DNA from: Mesostigma viride
Lineage: Eukaryota; Streptophyta; Mesostigmatophyceae; Mesostigmatales; Mesostigmataceae
Length of the DNA: 64,000 nucleotides
NCBI GenBank assembly: GCA_009746045.1
Contig: RPFO01001220.1
Coordinates: forward strand, 41,001 to 105,000
Direction of reading: 5' to 3'
Shown: positions 22,153 through 34,117 of the stretch, in pieces
Layout of the letters: the number at the start of each line of letters is the position of its first letter
Position numbering within the stretch: the first letter of the stretch is position 1
Notes under the pieces: generated by a model
Seen by the model: the letters and a program-made list of their open reading frames with translations, nothing else
What the model was told of the DNA's origin: nothing
Database searches by the model: none
Made by a program: the position numbers and the translations under genes

Positions 22153-23311
22153 CGACCTCGATCATGACTGGATGACCTAATATGACTGAATCAGGCAGCC
22201 ATAGCCAAAGCATCATCCACTCTCACAACGTGTTGAGCACATGCCTCGTGGGAACGGAGGTGCTGGGTTTTCATTCCATAACGCGTGCAATACTGAAAGA
22301 AAGAGGCACGTGTAATGCAAGGCTTGGATAGGTTGAGTGATCCATGAGCTTACATGCAGGCAAAGATGACGCTGGAATGCATGCTAGCAAATGGTGGCAA
22401 GATGCTAACAACACATGATTATACACCATGATTATGGGCACCTAGCTGATCTTCTTGCACAATCAACGTGCAGTATAAACCATCAACATCCAATCCTCAC
22501 GACATATGCACGGCTTGACGACGTATACAGCACCTAAATACTGCACAACTGCAACCTGCTATGGCTGATCGACATGCAAGCAACGTCGAGTAGGATGTCG
22601 GTCTTAGAGAGGCTGGGCAGAGGTCGGTAGAAATAAGTGGAAAACTGGCAGAAACTAGGTAGAAACACGATATACTTACGCCTGCAAGCACTATTGAGCC
22701 GGTGGCAGAGGCCATTTCCAGGAAAATACAGCATACCGTAGCAATAGCCACGGTCAGGCCTTACGCTATTGGCAGGCACCATCATGCCCGGAGCTACCCA
22801 ATAAAAGTCTGCACAAATCTCGGTTTAGCCGAGAGTCCGGGCGTTCGGACTGAATAAACATGTGTTAAGAAGTCGAAACACCATGGAAATACCAAGCATG
22901 GTGCCGCGCAGACCCGAGTCTTGACGTAATAATATGTATGCCGGTTTCCAGGGTTTCCGCATGAAAGTTGGGTGAGAAACTGGAAAAAACTACGTTTCCT
23001 TTGCCCCAGTACCTCAACAAACTCGTAGAAACCTAATTATCAACCTTTGAGCGCATCATCATGGTCGTGCCACCCAACAGCCACTGAAATTCGCGCGAAA
23101 ACTGGCGAGATCTACCTGCCGCCATCGCCGTCGTCTTCACCTTCGTCCCGCGAAAATGCCTGATTTCAGTGGTACATATTTGTTTGCAGCTGTCACAAAA
23201 AAAATACCAAAAAAACCAGGATTTTTTCTTGAATTCTATGAGATGTTTCTGACCTATGTTGAAAGTTTCAGACAAAAAATCGCATGTTTAATAGGTTTGC
23301 CACGTGTCAGA
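22153..23311. other. Intergenic, nothing recognised
   Basis: Only short frames (for example 22751-22497, -) without motifs. Moderately AT-rich. Confidence 0.4.
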
Positions 23312-23365
23312 TTACAACGCGATACATCGCGTTCTAACCCTACATCGCGATGTATCGCGTTGTAA
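23312..23365. repeat. Perfect 20-bp inverted repeat (hairpin) with 14-nt loop
   Basis: The arms ttacaacgcgatacatcgcg (23312-23331) and its exact reverse complement (23346-23365) enclose a 14-base spacer. Similar gcgata.attgcgttgtaa text occurs near 13091. It lies 27 bp left of the piggyBac-like terminus. It could be a small MITE end, a cruciform or a processing signal; function unknown. Confidence 0.9.
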
Positions 23366-23392
23366 AAAAACACGGTTTAATTAATTAATTAA

Positions 23393-24737
23393 CCCATGGT
23401 CCGCCGATGCTATGCATTTGCATAGCAACCCGCGTCACGTAACTATACCGCGTAAATCCGTGATCTCCTCCGTAAGTGACGTAACGTAAATTGGTCCGAC
23501 GGTCCAGGTCAGACCCAACATGAATGAAAATGTCAAGGTCGGCCAGGTAACTGCGCCATAGCCCAGTAAATACCACGTGCATCATTGAGCTGTCACGTGA
23601 CTTTTGCTAACATTTTTTACCGTTGAGCGCGCGTATACGAGATATGGCTGTCAACGAGCCATATTGGTGAAAATTTTGGGTTCCGCAGCTTGAAATGGGT
23701 CAGATGATGACCCCTGAACGATGATGCATTATTTTGGTACGTCAAGAATGATCAGATTCACGGAACTGGGAAAATGCGCAGTGGTTATTACCTCTGTATT
23801 GGTCGTCACCATCAGACAAGAATTCCCAGTTGGTATCGCCGGTTTCTTTTTGGTTTCTTGGTAGCTTGCGTCTGCCTGGGCCTTCCATTGTTTTACGGAA
23901 GTCCGCTGCAGGATCTGCTGGGAACGTCGACGCGTTAGACGTCATCTTTGCATAGATGATCAACATGGTAATGATGATGGATGCATGGATACAGCAGCTA
24001 TGGCCGTCTCTGCCACTAGCATTAGAATCCGTGACGTATGAGCATATCGGCCAGCGGAACCCGGCCAGGTCATGATCGAGGCAGGTACGGCAATTCGTTT
24101 TCGTGTTGTTTGAATGGAAACTCGTACCTTTATACATGTCTCATGATGGATACATTAGTGGTAATTGCAACAGCTTTCCATGCCTGCTCAAGGAGGTGTT
24201 TCAGCCATTATATTGCACATTTTGGGGCATTTCTTGGCGGGATACCGTTCAGTGAGTGCAAGGTGGCGTCATATTTGTATTCCAGCATATTTGGCAGTCA
24301 CTTGTGGTCAATTATATTGCCTCATTGTATGATATGGCATAGTAGGCTGTTTGTGTGCGCGTAAGCCACACACGTAAACGTGGGCATTGTATGGGTCAAA
24401 TGGGCTATCCGGGTGGTTTGACCAAAGGAAAGCACCATTGGACTATCCAACTAAATTGTCCAATGTTGGGTTTGAGGTTTCTGACCCTCCCCTGAAAAAA
24501 ATGGGGGGATATACTTGTTCTGTGGAACAAAATGATCGTCTTTTGGCTCACTTTGACTTAATTTATCATCAAAAATACTCATTAGACTCATGATATTAGT
24601 GCATATTCTGAAAGCCCTTGAAGTGTAGATACTCGTAGCATCTTGGTTGGGGGTATTTGGAGTTGTGGCCTATGAGTTATGATTTTTTTTATTTTCAGGG
24701 GTCTGAAAGTGCCTAAAATGGCTTGGCGGACCATGGG
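23393..24737. mobile_element. Nonautonomous piggyBac-type element with TTAA duplications
   Basis: The 1345-bp segment starts cccatggtccgcc and ends with the exact reverse complement ggcggaccatggg (13-bp terminal inverted repeats). TTAA sits on both sides (23389-23392 and 24738-24741), the piggyBac target site. Ends beginning CCC also suit this superfamily. No DDD transposase is visible. A minus frame at 24137-23742 (about 131 aa, with TNWEFLSDGDD) is not recognisable, so the element is nonautonomous or decayed. TTAA is short and AT tails are common here, so the class call is good but not certain. Confidence 0.72.
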
Positions 24738-24740
24738 TTA

Positions 24741-25875
24741 ATGGATGGATGGATGGATGATGGATGGATGGATGGATGGATGGATGGATGGATGGATGGA
24801 TGGATGGATGGATGGATGGATGGATGGATGGATGGATGGATGGATGGATGGATGGATGGATGGATGGATGGATGGATGGATGGATGGATGGATGGATGGA
24901 TGGATGGATGGATGGATGGATGGATGGATGGATGGATGGATGGATGGATGGATGGATGGATGGATGGATGGATGGATGGATGGATGGATGGATGGATGGA
25001 TGATGGATGGATGGATGGATGGATGGATGGATGGATGGATGGATGGATGGATGGATGGATGGATGGATGGATGGATGGATGGATGGACCGATGGATGGAC
25101 CGATGGATGGACGGATGGATGGATGGACCGATGGATGGATGGATGGATGGATGGATGGATGGATGGATGGATGGATGGATGGATGGATGGATGGATGGAT
25201 GGATGGATGGATGGATGGATGGATGGATGGATGGATGGATGGATGGATGGATGGATGGATGGATGGATGGATGGATGGATGGATGGATGCATGGATGGAT
25301 GGATGGATGGATGGATGGATGGATGGATGGATGGATGGATGGATGGATGGATGGATGGATGGATGGATGGATGGATGGATGGATGGATGGATGGATGGAT
25401 GGATGGATGGATGGATGGATGGAGGGAGGGAGGGAGGGAGGGAGGGAGGGAGGGAGGGAGGGAGGGAGGGAGGGAGGGAGGGAGGGAGGGAGGGAGGGAG
25501 GGAGGGAGGGAGGGAGGGAGGGAGGGAGGGAGGGAGGGAGGGAGGGAGGGAGGGAGGGAGGGAGGGAGGGAGGGAGGGAGGGAGGGAGGGAGGGAGGGAG
25601 GGAGGGATGGAGGGATGGATGGATGGATGGATGGATGGATGGATGGATGGATGGATGGATGGATGGATGGATGGATGGATGGATGGATGGATGGATGGAT
25701 GGATGGATGGATGGATGGATGGATGGATGGATGGATGGATGGATGGATGGATGGATGGATGGATGGATGGATGGATGGATGGATGGATGGATGGATGGAT
25801 GGATGGATGGATGGATGGATGGATGGATGGATGGATGGATGGATGGATGGATGGATGGATGGACGGATGGATAGA
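24741..25875. repeat. 1.1-kb (GGAT)n-(GGAG)n-(GGAT)n compound array
   Basis: About 170 GGAT units (with scattered changes near 25002 and 25087-25130), then about 46 GGAG units (25424-25605), then about 63 GGAT units. The array is purine-rich on the plus strand and free of stops in several frames on both strands. It therefore creates artificial ORFs of up to 426 codons. It begins directly at the right TTAA of the piggyBac-like element. Confidence 0.97.
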
Positions 25876-26134
25876 TCATGGGCAACAATCCTACACCGGT
25901 TCTATTATAGCTATCTGTCTAGAGCCTACCAAACCAAAGGGGCTATAGTGTACTATGTTCTTCACGTTATGATGCGAATTTGGGGGCTTAAGGATAAGCA
26001 CGCATTTTTTGGAAACTGGAATTGATGTTTTCGATGGAAATCTGTTTGGCCTCTGCGCAGACCAGGCAGACAGCTGAAGTATGCAGATCTAATCCTTGAT
26101 TGAGAAAATACATCCGGCCTCTGAAATGTCGAGC

Positions 26135-29100
26135 TTATTGGCTAGACGGCAGTTGTGCCTTCTCAAATGCCTTGAAGGGCTTGCCCTCTTGGTGGCAAAT
26201 CATCTGCACGACATGCCTCCCTGACAGAGCTGCCTGGAATATGCCTCCGCCTGGCATGACCCAATGCCCTGCGGACACAGTCAAAGCAGCAAGTGGGAGC
26301 AGTAGCATGACAAAATCCACTGCAAACTTTAATTGCCATCACATGTGCTGCACAGACCTGTGCTCTTAAATTGTATAACTGATTTAGCAGATGTAGCGCA
26401 TAAGATTAGAGAACAAGAATGCCACTGCATGTTGATCTTGACAACCAGCGTCACTGCAAGTGGAAGCCCAAAGTGCTCTCCTCTAGCAACTTGCTCGGCA
26501 TGTGGTCGGCTGCCCCTGGAGGGCGGTGTACTCTGCGGGATGTATTTCAGAGAGCGCATTGCACACGCTCATCCACATCACGGACAGGACATCCGCACAC
26601 CTGGCTGCTGCAAACGCACGCCAAGGCTTCTGTCAAGCCGCGTCCCCCTCAACGCCAAGAAGCAAACCCCCGATATGACCCCGCCACTCCGTGCGACAAC
26701 CTTCAAATATTGCCCTTACCTCAATCAAACAACCTCATTGTGGCCCGCTCACCTGCTATGAACATGTTGGCGAGCCCCGTCACATCTTTGCGCAGGCTCT
26801 TGCAGAAGCTGGCGGAATCGAGGCGCCACCCCGTCCACGCGCCCCTCCAGTTGCCAGAGTAAAGTGCGTACGTGAGCGGTGTGGCCACGTCCGCCATCTC
26901 CACTTTCCCCTTGAGCCCTGGGCACCGTTCTTCTAGCAAGGCCACCACAGCCTTGGTCACCGCCTCCTTCTCGGCCGCATACTTGTCGCGGTTGCGGTGC
27001 AGCGGAGCCCAGTGCTTGAAGTCAGACGGCAGCAGTGACACGAGCACAGACTTGCCAGCTGGCGCCATCTCGGGGTCCTGGCAGTAGTGGCGCATGCTGA
27101 TGGCCGTCTGTTCCACGCCGGCGATTTTCACCTGCGGCGCAAACGAGGGAATGTGGAAACGGAGGCCAAGGGAATGAGAGAACAAGGAATGGGGAGATGA
27201 GGGAGCAAGACATGGGGAGATGAGCGTAAGGAAGGCAAGTTAACAAAAGGGAAGGTTCGGATAAAAATAAGGCAGTCTTTACGCTATAGAGCCAGACCAC
27301 CCATTTGAATCGTAGAGATACAGGGAGCCCCAGGTGATGATGACCCGAGAGCCTGCCAGCTTCACACTGATACTCCTATTTAAATACCGCACTGATACTC
27401 CTATTTACCAGGGCTCCATATGCTCCAGGGCTCGCCTGGGGCTAATACAATAGCATCAAAAGATGCTTCAGCGCTGTTTGTGGGCCTGTAGTGAACCGGA
27501 ACGAGGTGGCCGCTGGCCAGGAAGTCACTGGTGAATGCCGTAGCCAGTGAATGCTGAAGCAACGACACAGGCAACATCAGGGAGCAGAGATGACTACAGC
27601 GACTGCCACTGCCATTCACGGCCCGGACCCAAGGTTACTTGTCGCATGGAAACGTTGCCCATAGCTTTATCATGCCGTTGGCTAGCCCAGGCCTGGGTCT
27701 AGAACTGGCCTACTATCGTGATGCCGCGTGATCATGGGGCTGGCCTACGAGCGTGGCACAGCGTGACCATGGGGCTGGACAGCCCAGTCGAACCAAAGCA
27801 TCGACAAGAACGATTCAGCTTTCACCATCTAGGCCCCTGACAATGCTGCCCGATCAAAAATCCAGGGTGTCTATCGTGAATCGCATAACTAGGCCCCCTC
27901 ATGAGAGCACAAGGAGACCCCTCGAGTCAGGGACACTGGCAGGGATACTGGCAGGCATGTGCATGGTGCAGGATCCGAGCACACAGCCCTGTATCAACGC
28001 AAGTGGCCTACAGCCTCTAAGACATGAAGTCGAACAGCCAGCCCCATAGCCATGTCAACTCCCAAACACACACAATGCCCCCCATGTAGAACAGATGCTC
28101 CCAAATGCCATCCATGTAGAACAGATGCTCCCAAATGCCATCCATGTAGAACAGATGCTCCCAAATGCCATCGATGTAGACCATGTTTGTTCCCAACAAC
28201 ATCGCGGTAAGACAATGACCCCCGCATTATCTGGCCCCAAACACTGTTTGGCCTCCAAAAATAGAATGGGCGGCATCCCCGGGGGTAAACGCCCCACATT
28301 TGTTTGATTTGCTGCTACTATGAAAAGTCGGCACACACTGCCACGTGCCACCTGTCACTCACCGGTGGGTCCAGCATCCACACGGCATGGGCGGGCAGCC
28401 CCGACAGGTCCGCGCCTACCCCGATGGACACGTGGCAGATGGGGTCGGCCGGCGCCAGCTCGGAGAACGCGCTCAGCACCTGCCCGGGTCCCTGGCCGTA
28501 CTTGCCCTGCAGCATGGTCGCCAGCACCTTGCGGCCGTCGCACGCGGAGACGACGTAGTCGGCGCGCTTCTGCTCGCCGCCTCGCAGCACCACGCCCACC
28601 GCGGCGTCGTCCTCCACAATCACATTTTCCACTTTGTTGTTGTAGTGGATCTGGGAAACCACAACAAAGAAGTCCGCAACCGTGGGCGTTGGTCCGTGGG
28701 AATTGGTCCGTGTTTCCAGAAATACGTCCCCATCATCTCCCCCCACCCCACCCCACCCCACTACCCCGGGGAACAGAAACAACGTGAGACAATCCAGTAT
28801 TATTATTGTTATTATTACTATTGTTATTATTTGTTATTAAAGAGCTCATTCCGTGTATGGATGAAATACCCGCAACGTGCGCGTTTTTGTGAGCTGTGGC
28901 AATCACACTCTGCACATGCATGCAGCACCAAAGGGCGTGCACTCGTTGTGTCATATGAGGGAGGACACACACACACACACACAAGTCCCTGGCATCAGTG
29001 ACGTTGGTTAGAGCAGCATTTGTAATGACGCATTGTAGGGCAAGGCCCTGCCACCGCCATGGATGGGAACTTGACCACCGACGCGCGAAAAGGGTTAGAG

Positions 29101-30994
29101 GAAAAAAGTTACTGAACACGTTCTCACTGCAAACTACAGAGACAGCAAATAGCACCTGGTAGGTATGCAGTTCTATCTTGCACATTCTCGCCAGACAGTC
29201 CTACTTATCTTCAACTTCAGCTCAACAATAGAACTTGTCAACAATAGAACTTATCAACAACAGAACTTATCAACAACAGAACTTATCAACAATAGAACTT
29301 ATCAACAATAGAACTTATCAACAATAGAACTTGTCAACAATAGAACTTCTCTATCTCATCAATCAACAACCGCAATGATCTCAGGACAAGTTGCCAGGTG
29401 TCAGCCGAGCAACCGCCAAGGGAAATGATATGCTGACATGCGACCATGGAAGGGTGGCCCACATTGTGTCCTCACAAGGAGCACCACAGGAGAACATGGA
29501 AGAAGAAGAAATAGAAAATATGTCACAAACATGCAGATGAGGGGCCTCAGGGTGCATGGGTAGGACGGCTCATAGTCAATATATGAACCTTGCACGCACA
29601 CTAACGTGTACAACAATGAATCCCAACAACGGGAGCAACTGGGATGGGGCCAGACACACGTCCCCTTCACACAGCAGACGCATCCCCAGCGCACAGCGCA
29701 CACGACCCCAGCGCGCCGCACAAACATTCGCAGCACCCAACGAGGGTGGAATACCCACCTGCGCGCCCAGGTCCAATGCACGCCTTTCGACCGCACGCGC
29801 AAATTTGACCGACCCTCCCAGGGGGTACGCGTAACCCCCCCCTTGGAGCGCGCCCAGCACCGCCTGCATGGCTGTGAGGGGCACGTGCTTTGGGTCCAGC
29901 GGGTGCATCACCAGGCCTAGCGCGCGCGCAAGGAACGGGTCCTTCACGTGCTTGTCCACGAAAGAGGCCACGCTCTCCCCCTTATGCTGCTCGACGGTAC
30001 GCCACAAGGGGAGCAACTGCACGGCGGCCACGACCTTGTCCGGTACGCCCCAGAGCTCGACCGCGCGGGAGAGGGGGGGGTCGAATCGCGTCAGCGCGCG
30101 CGCTGGGGTGACGATGGCGCTGATGCCATTGCGGTCGCCACGGGATAGCGCACGCATGTTCTGTTCCAGCGAGGCCAGCTGAGAGCCAACCACCAGTTGT
30201 TTGCTGCCATCCGCGGAGAAGATGTGGACAAAGGGGTTGGGCGGGAGCCACTTGATGGGGGTCCCTTCTGCGTCCGTGGTCGCGCCGATCTCCCTCCAAA
30301 GCTTGCTGGCGAGGCCCTTGGTTGGGATGGCGTTGATGCAGCCGTCGATCTGGCAAGGAGCCGCATTTAAATCAAAATTCAACAAATTCCAGTTAGAGCT
30401 GTTTGATAGCAGAGAAAAGGAATGAAGGCCATTCAAGGACTTTGCATGTGGACTCGTGAAGCATTTTCTAGTTACCTCTCTCATCGTCTAACTGTATACC
30501 CAATTGTCCATGATAACAACACACCCACGGACCTGCCGATTAGCTATTTGGCGGTGCGGTATGCTGCAGAAGTTGAAGTCAAAAGGGAAGTTACAAGCGA
30601 CTCGTATCGATGCATGCACGTCGACACTCAACGGCGGCATGCTATTCACTCACACGGAAGCCTTGTCGGAACCATCCGTTGCAGAGTCCTCTGCATATCA
30701 GGAAGCCGCATGGCAGGGATTAGCGGGCAGGACAAAAGGAGGGGGGGGGGGGGGGTCGAGTCACGTCAACACCCTTGTTCCGATGACATCACCTCCGTAA
30801 ACGATACGAGACGAGGAAAATGTCACCGAAACTCTAATCCAGATGTAACTCCGACGCACATACCCCGGGTTGCTGGAGCTTTCATAAACGTCAACTCTGA
30901 AATTGTTCATGCGCGCGTAAATGGCTGTACTCAAACCTGCGATACCACCGCCAATGATGGCGATGGATTTCTCTTTCTTCTTGGCCTTTTCCAT
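26135..30994 (-). CDS. FAD-dependent oxidoreductase of the carotenoid isomerase / retinol saturase family (COG1233)
   Basis: Six exons join in frame: 30994-30864, 30690-30654, 30349-29759, 28650-28363, 27131-26753 and 26268-26135. The total is 1560 bp, 519 aa plus stop. All five introns have GT-AG ends (donors gtatgt, gtgagt, gtgggt, gtgagt, gtgagc). The N-terminus shows the dinucleotide fold IAIIGGGIAGLSTA with the ribose-binding Glu at about 38 (VYESSSNPGG). Next come GWFRQGFRIDGC, then NNKVENVIVEDDAAVGV with YVVSACDGR. Near the end are VATPLTYALYSGNWRGA and FIAGHWVMPGGG, the C-terminal FAD-binding motif of this family. Members isomerise or saturate polyene chains (CRTISO, RETSAT, CrtI-like); the substrate here cannot be told. 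No clear plastid transit peptide precedes the fold, and the N-terminus is Lys-rich. The length is normal for the family. Confidence 0.93.
28080..28180. repeat. 31-bp tandem repeat in intron 4 of the oxidoreductase gene
   Basis: Three copies of ccatgtagaacagatgctcc followed by caaatgccat. Confidence 0.9.
29220..29350. repeat. 16-bp tandem repeat in intron 3 of the oxidoreductase gene
   Basis: About eight copies of caacaatagaacttat with a/g and a/c variants. A TTATTATTG microsatellite lies further along the same intron (28798-28840). Confidence 0.9.
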
Positions 30995-31615
30995 ACTGGT
31001 TCAGGTCACACGCTATCTGCATCGCGGAGGTCCTCGACCGTATCTCGATAAAGCTCACACATCATGTGGAAAATGACTGCAAGCCCATTATGTACTAGCA
31101 AAGCGTCGGTAAGATTCAGCTACACAATCCAATTTGTTAGTGGTCTGGCTTGTGTAACGTAAGCATGTCGTAGGGAGTGCCATAATTACATGGCGTCGCG
31201 GGGGCATCGCTGGATTTCGACAACCTTGACCTCAGTCCGCTGCCACAATGAGCTGTCGTCATCCAGACAATTGTCCTTCCCGCCAAAACTTCTGCGAGCT
31301 GCGGATGGCCGATGGCCGTTGGCCGGACAGTCATTCCCGTTTTAAGTTACGATCGCCGCCGAATTCTGGGCTTCGTAACTTAACGCGGGAACGTAACTTG
31401 ACGGTAGAATTAGGCTAGCAGCCCATCCCCTCCTACTCCGACGGACTTGCATAGTTGCATACGGCATTCGACAGCTCTCGTCAAGCCCGATTTTCCGGGT
31501 AAATGGGTATTTTTTATGATTCTAAACATATGAAAAACCATCGGGCATCCTTAACCAATAGGAATCTTGTCCGCTGGGCTCTCAAAGATGAGAAGAAGCG
31601 GAGGCGCCCCTGCCT
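30995..31615. other. Intergenic, nothing recognised
   Basis: Upstream of the oxidoreductase start on its strand, so it should contain its promoter. No clear element or frame is seen. Confidence 0.4.
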
Positions 31616-32920
31616 TCAGTTACCCCGCGCGCGGGTGAGGCGGTGGGCGGTCCGTCTGCCGCTTAATCTCACCTGAAGGAGGCCCATGCGTGCAAGGATT
31701 TTGCTCTCATCAATCAAACGCACGTGCAAGCTTCTCGGAATTCTCACCTTCTTCCATGTCGAAGTTCTTGAGTATGGCGTTGAGGGTGCGCTTGGCGAGC
31801 TCGGCCTCCTCGCGGAGGCCAAGCGTCTGCCGCTGGAGCTGGGCGGCGACGGCGGAGGTGGTGGAGGTGGTATGTTGCTTAAGCATGTCCGCCCAGGTCG
31901 ATCGTGATGGGAGGAACATCGCCGGCCGGGCCAGCAGGGGCTGGCTTGGCGGCAATGTCCTTCACTGCCTGGGCGGTGAGGCCGGCCTGCGGTGTTCTGC
32001 AGGACCTCGATAGCAATTGCATTATCCTTGAGGCGCTGGTCGATGTCGCGGCCGGGAGCTGGGCGGTGACGGAGTCGGTGGAGGCGGAGGGGGGGGGGGG
32101 TGGAGGCGAGGAGGGTGGCGGTGGCGGTGGGGATGGTGGTAAGCTCAGCAGCCAGCGTGCCTCCCATTGCCGCCACATCTGCGGCAAGGGGGGTCACGTG
32201 TTGCTCGAAAGCTTCCTTAAGGAGGCCGGGGTGCGGATGGTGGCTTCGGTGGGGAAGACCTGTGCAGTGGGGGGGACGGTGGGGAAGCCCAGATCGCGGC
32301 TTCGGAGCGTCCAAGGAGGGAGCTGAGGGCGTACGTAGCGTTGGAGCTTGGGGCGATTCATGCGGTGAACGATCGGGAGAGCGTGATCGGGGTCGGCAAC
32401 TTAGCTGGCCATCACCAGGCCAGCGGCCGCGGTTGTGGGACGTGAGGTGCAAGCACAGGGCTAGAAGCGAGGCATGCGTGCCGAAAAACACGTCTTCCAT
32501 GAAGTACGATGGGCGGCGAGTCCAGTAGCCTGGTTCGTTGATGTCAAAGGCGATCGTGTCCCAGTGCGGCTCAGCAGAGCGACTGCCTTAGGTTCAGGCG
32601 ATGCAGATGGCGAGGCAAGCCCGGGGGGCTGGGCGAGCACCAGTGCACGACTAGTGTCACCGTTGCCGTCTGGGCCGGGGGGCGAGGCTGCAGCCGAAGC
32701 TGCATGCGTATTTTCATTGCCGAGCGCAGCCGCCAGGCTGCATTGCGTCGAGAGGCGTTTGCTCATCGTATATTGCGTAATGGCTTCGGAAAATCATATC
32801 AGCATGTGCGTCGTAGAAAGACGCATCGATTGTGATATTCACGGCTCAATTCGGTGCTCAAACGTGAAAGTTATGAGCTCCGCCGTCAGCCATGGCTACC
32901 TCGAGGCTCGTGGCTCGTAG
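31616..32920 (-). pseudogene. LINE leader and ORF1-like remnant
   Basis: The minus strand begins with the leader at about 32918 (gagctcataactttcacg). A frame follows from ATG 32766 (MSKRLSTQCSLAAALGNENT). The reading shifts near 32500 into DINEPGYWTRRPSYFMEDVF (frame of 32500-31616). The rest is Pro/Arg/Ser-rich; other frames give LREEAELAKRTLNAILKNFD, with coiled-coil character, and the end KILARMGLLQV. The 10136-12865 region is a second copy of its start. ORF1 proteins bind LINE RNA; this copy is frameshifted. Identification rests on homology between the two copies and on their company with LINE RT fragments. Confidence 0.5.
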
Positions 32921-32939
32921 CAAAAATAGTTGGGCATAG

Positions 32940-33110
32940 CTTGATAGATCATGGGGGTGCAGGTGCCCTGGCGCACCTAGAGCAAGGGTACCTTACATTA
33001 ATTCCCACCCCTGCATGAAGTAGCCCAGAATGTATTAAAAGCCATATGCCCCTTCTCAGGGATATGTGCTACATGTACTCCCAACGGAGTTATGTTCCTT
33101 TTATTACGTT
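32940..33110 (+). repeat. SINE-like or LINE 3'-end repeat, related to 11846-12137
   Basis: Shares ggtgcaggtgc.c, atgccccttctcagg, atatgtgctacatg and caacggagttatg with the 11.8-12.1 kb insertion, and ends in AT-rich sequence. Confidence 0.6.
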
Positions 33111-33149
33111 TATTAATCAATCCACTCTCTCTCCCTTCTTTGGACTGCC

Positions 33150-33450
33150 ATGCAGAACAAGACGCGGTGGCAGAAGATTGTCAAGGCTCACACGCCAGCC
33201 CCTGTGGGCAAGCCACCTGCCCCCAAGAGGAGGCGGCGTTTTGATGAGTAGTGTAGTTAGGCTTTTCTAGACTAGATAGCTTAGAGTTAGGTTAGTCTAA
33301 TTAAAGGGGAGCACGAGCCTAATTCATTAATTAATTATCTAGAGTTAGGTTAGTTCGATTACGCGGCTTCCTCCACTCCACCCATCCATCGATCAAGGAA
33401 TATGTGCTACATGATCTCCCAACGGAGGCATGTTATAATTTAATTTAATT
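33150..33450 (+). mobile_element. 5'-truncated LINE, last codons and 3' untranslated region
   Basis: KTRWQKIVKAHTPAPVGKPP followed by PKRRRRFDE and a stop (33251) matches the end of the LINE at 10372-11776. The 3' region (tagtgtagttaggcttttct, then ggaatatgtgctacatga, cggaggcatgttataattt) matches too and ends in TTTAA repeats. It holds a 43-bp secondary insertion. Confidence 0.88.
33297..33339 (+). mobile_element. 43-bp retro-insertion with 15-bp duplication
   Basis: tagagttaggttagt occurs at 33282-33296 and 33340-33354, flanking 43 bp that contain ggggagcacgag and a taattcattaattaatt tail. This resembles the last bases of the dispersed repeat at 12870/57218. The LINE copy at 10372-11776 lacks the insert at the matching place. 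Confidence 0.7.
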
Positions 33451-34117
33451 TTTTTAACCAGCAGGAGATATTCTGAGCAGGAGATATGTTTCAATTTAAT
33501 TTTTTGATTTTTTAATGACACGCAAGTACTTGTACTGACAAGTTTAGGCCCCAACACGAAAAAACTGGTCTCGTTAGACAACTTCCATTGCCCCGAATCA
33601 GCTGATTACAGTGTGTAGTTATCTGCGTTTATGGAAGGGCCAGCACAGTCAGGCCTGGTTGCCTTGAACATCTCATTGACAGACCCATGAGACGATGGAC
33701 ACGTTGAGAGATGCAATAAAACAACATCGACCTACCTTGGGAAGACATAGCAGGGGTAGCTCTACCAAGATCAGCCTCATAAAACCGATTGCTCAGATTC
33801 ACTTGATAAACATTTGCCGTCTTCCTTGCTGATTTCAAAACATGAGAATTTTATCCAAGCAAGCTAAAGAGACTGCCGTCCATAAATATTGAATAAACAC
33901 TGCTGGCTCGATAATACAGTCTAAACAAGTGCACGTAAAAGCATGCCCCCAAGGCATAAAACATGAAATAAGACACCTGCCGGATCAATGAACGTCGCAC
34001 ACGGCAACCCGCATCCCAATCATTGAAAAGCATGTGACTGCTCCCCATGGGCAGATCAGCCAGGGCTCATGCACCCATAAACACGGCAAACCCTAATCTC
34101 GTCCCCACAGCGAGCGC
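33451..34117. other. Intergenic, downstream of the SMP gene
   Basis: Only short minus frames without motifs. No clear polyadenylation signal was recognised. Confidence 0.4.

Noticed and set aside
24713-26025. ORFs of up to 426 codons on both strands (Met-Asp-Gly-Trp and His-Pro-Ser-Ile repeats)
   Set aside because: They are translations of the GGAT/GGAG array; frames are open on both strands only because the unit contains no stop.
28080-28180. Short regularly spaced repeats considered as CRISPR-like
   Set aside because: The repeats are contiguous tandem units without unique spacers, in a eukaryotic intron.
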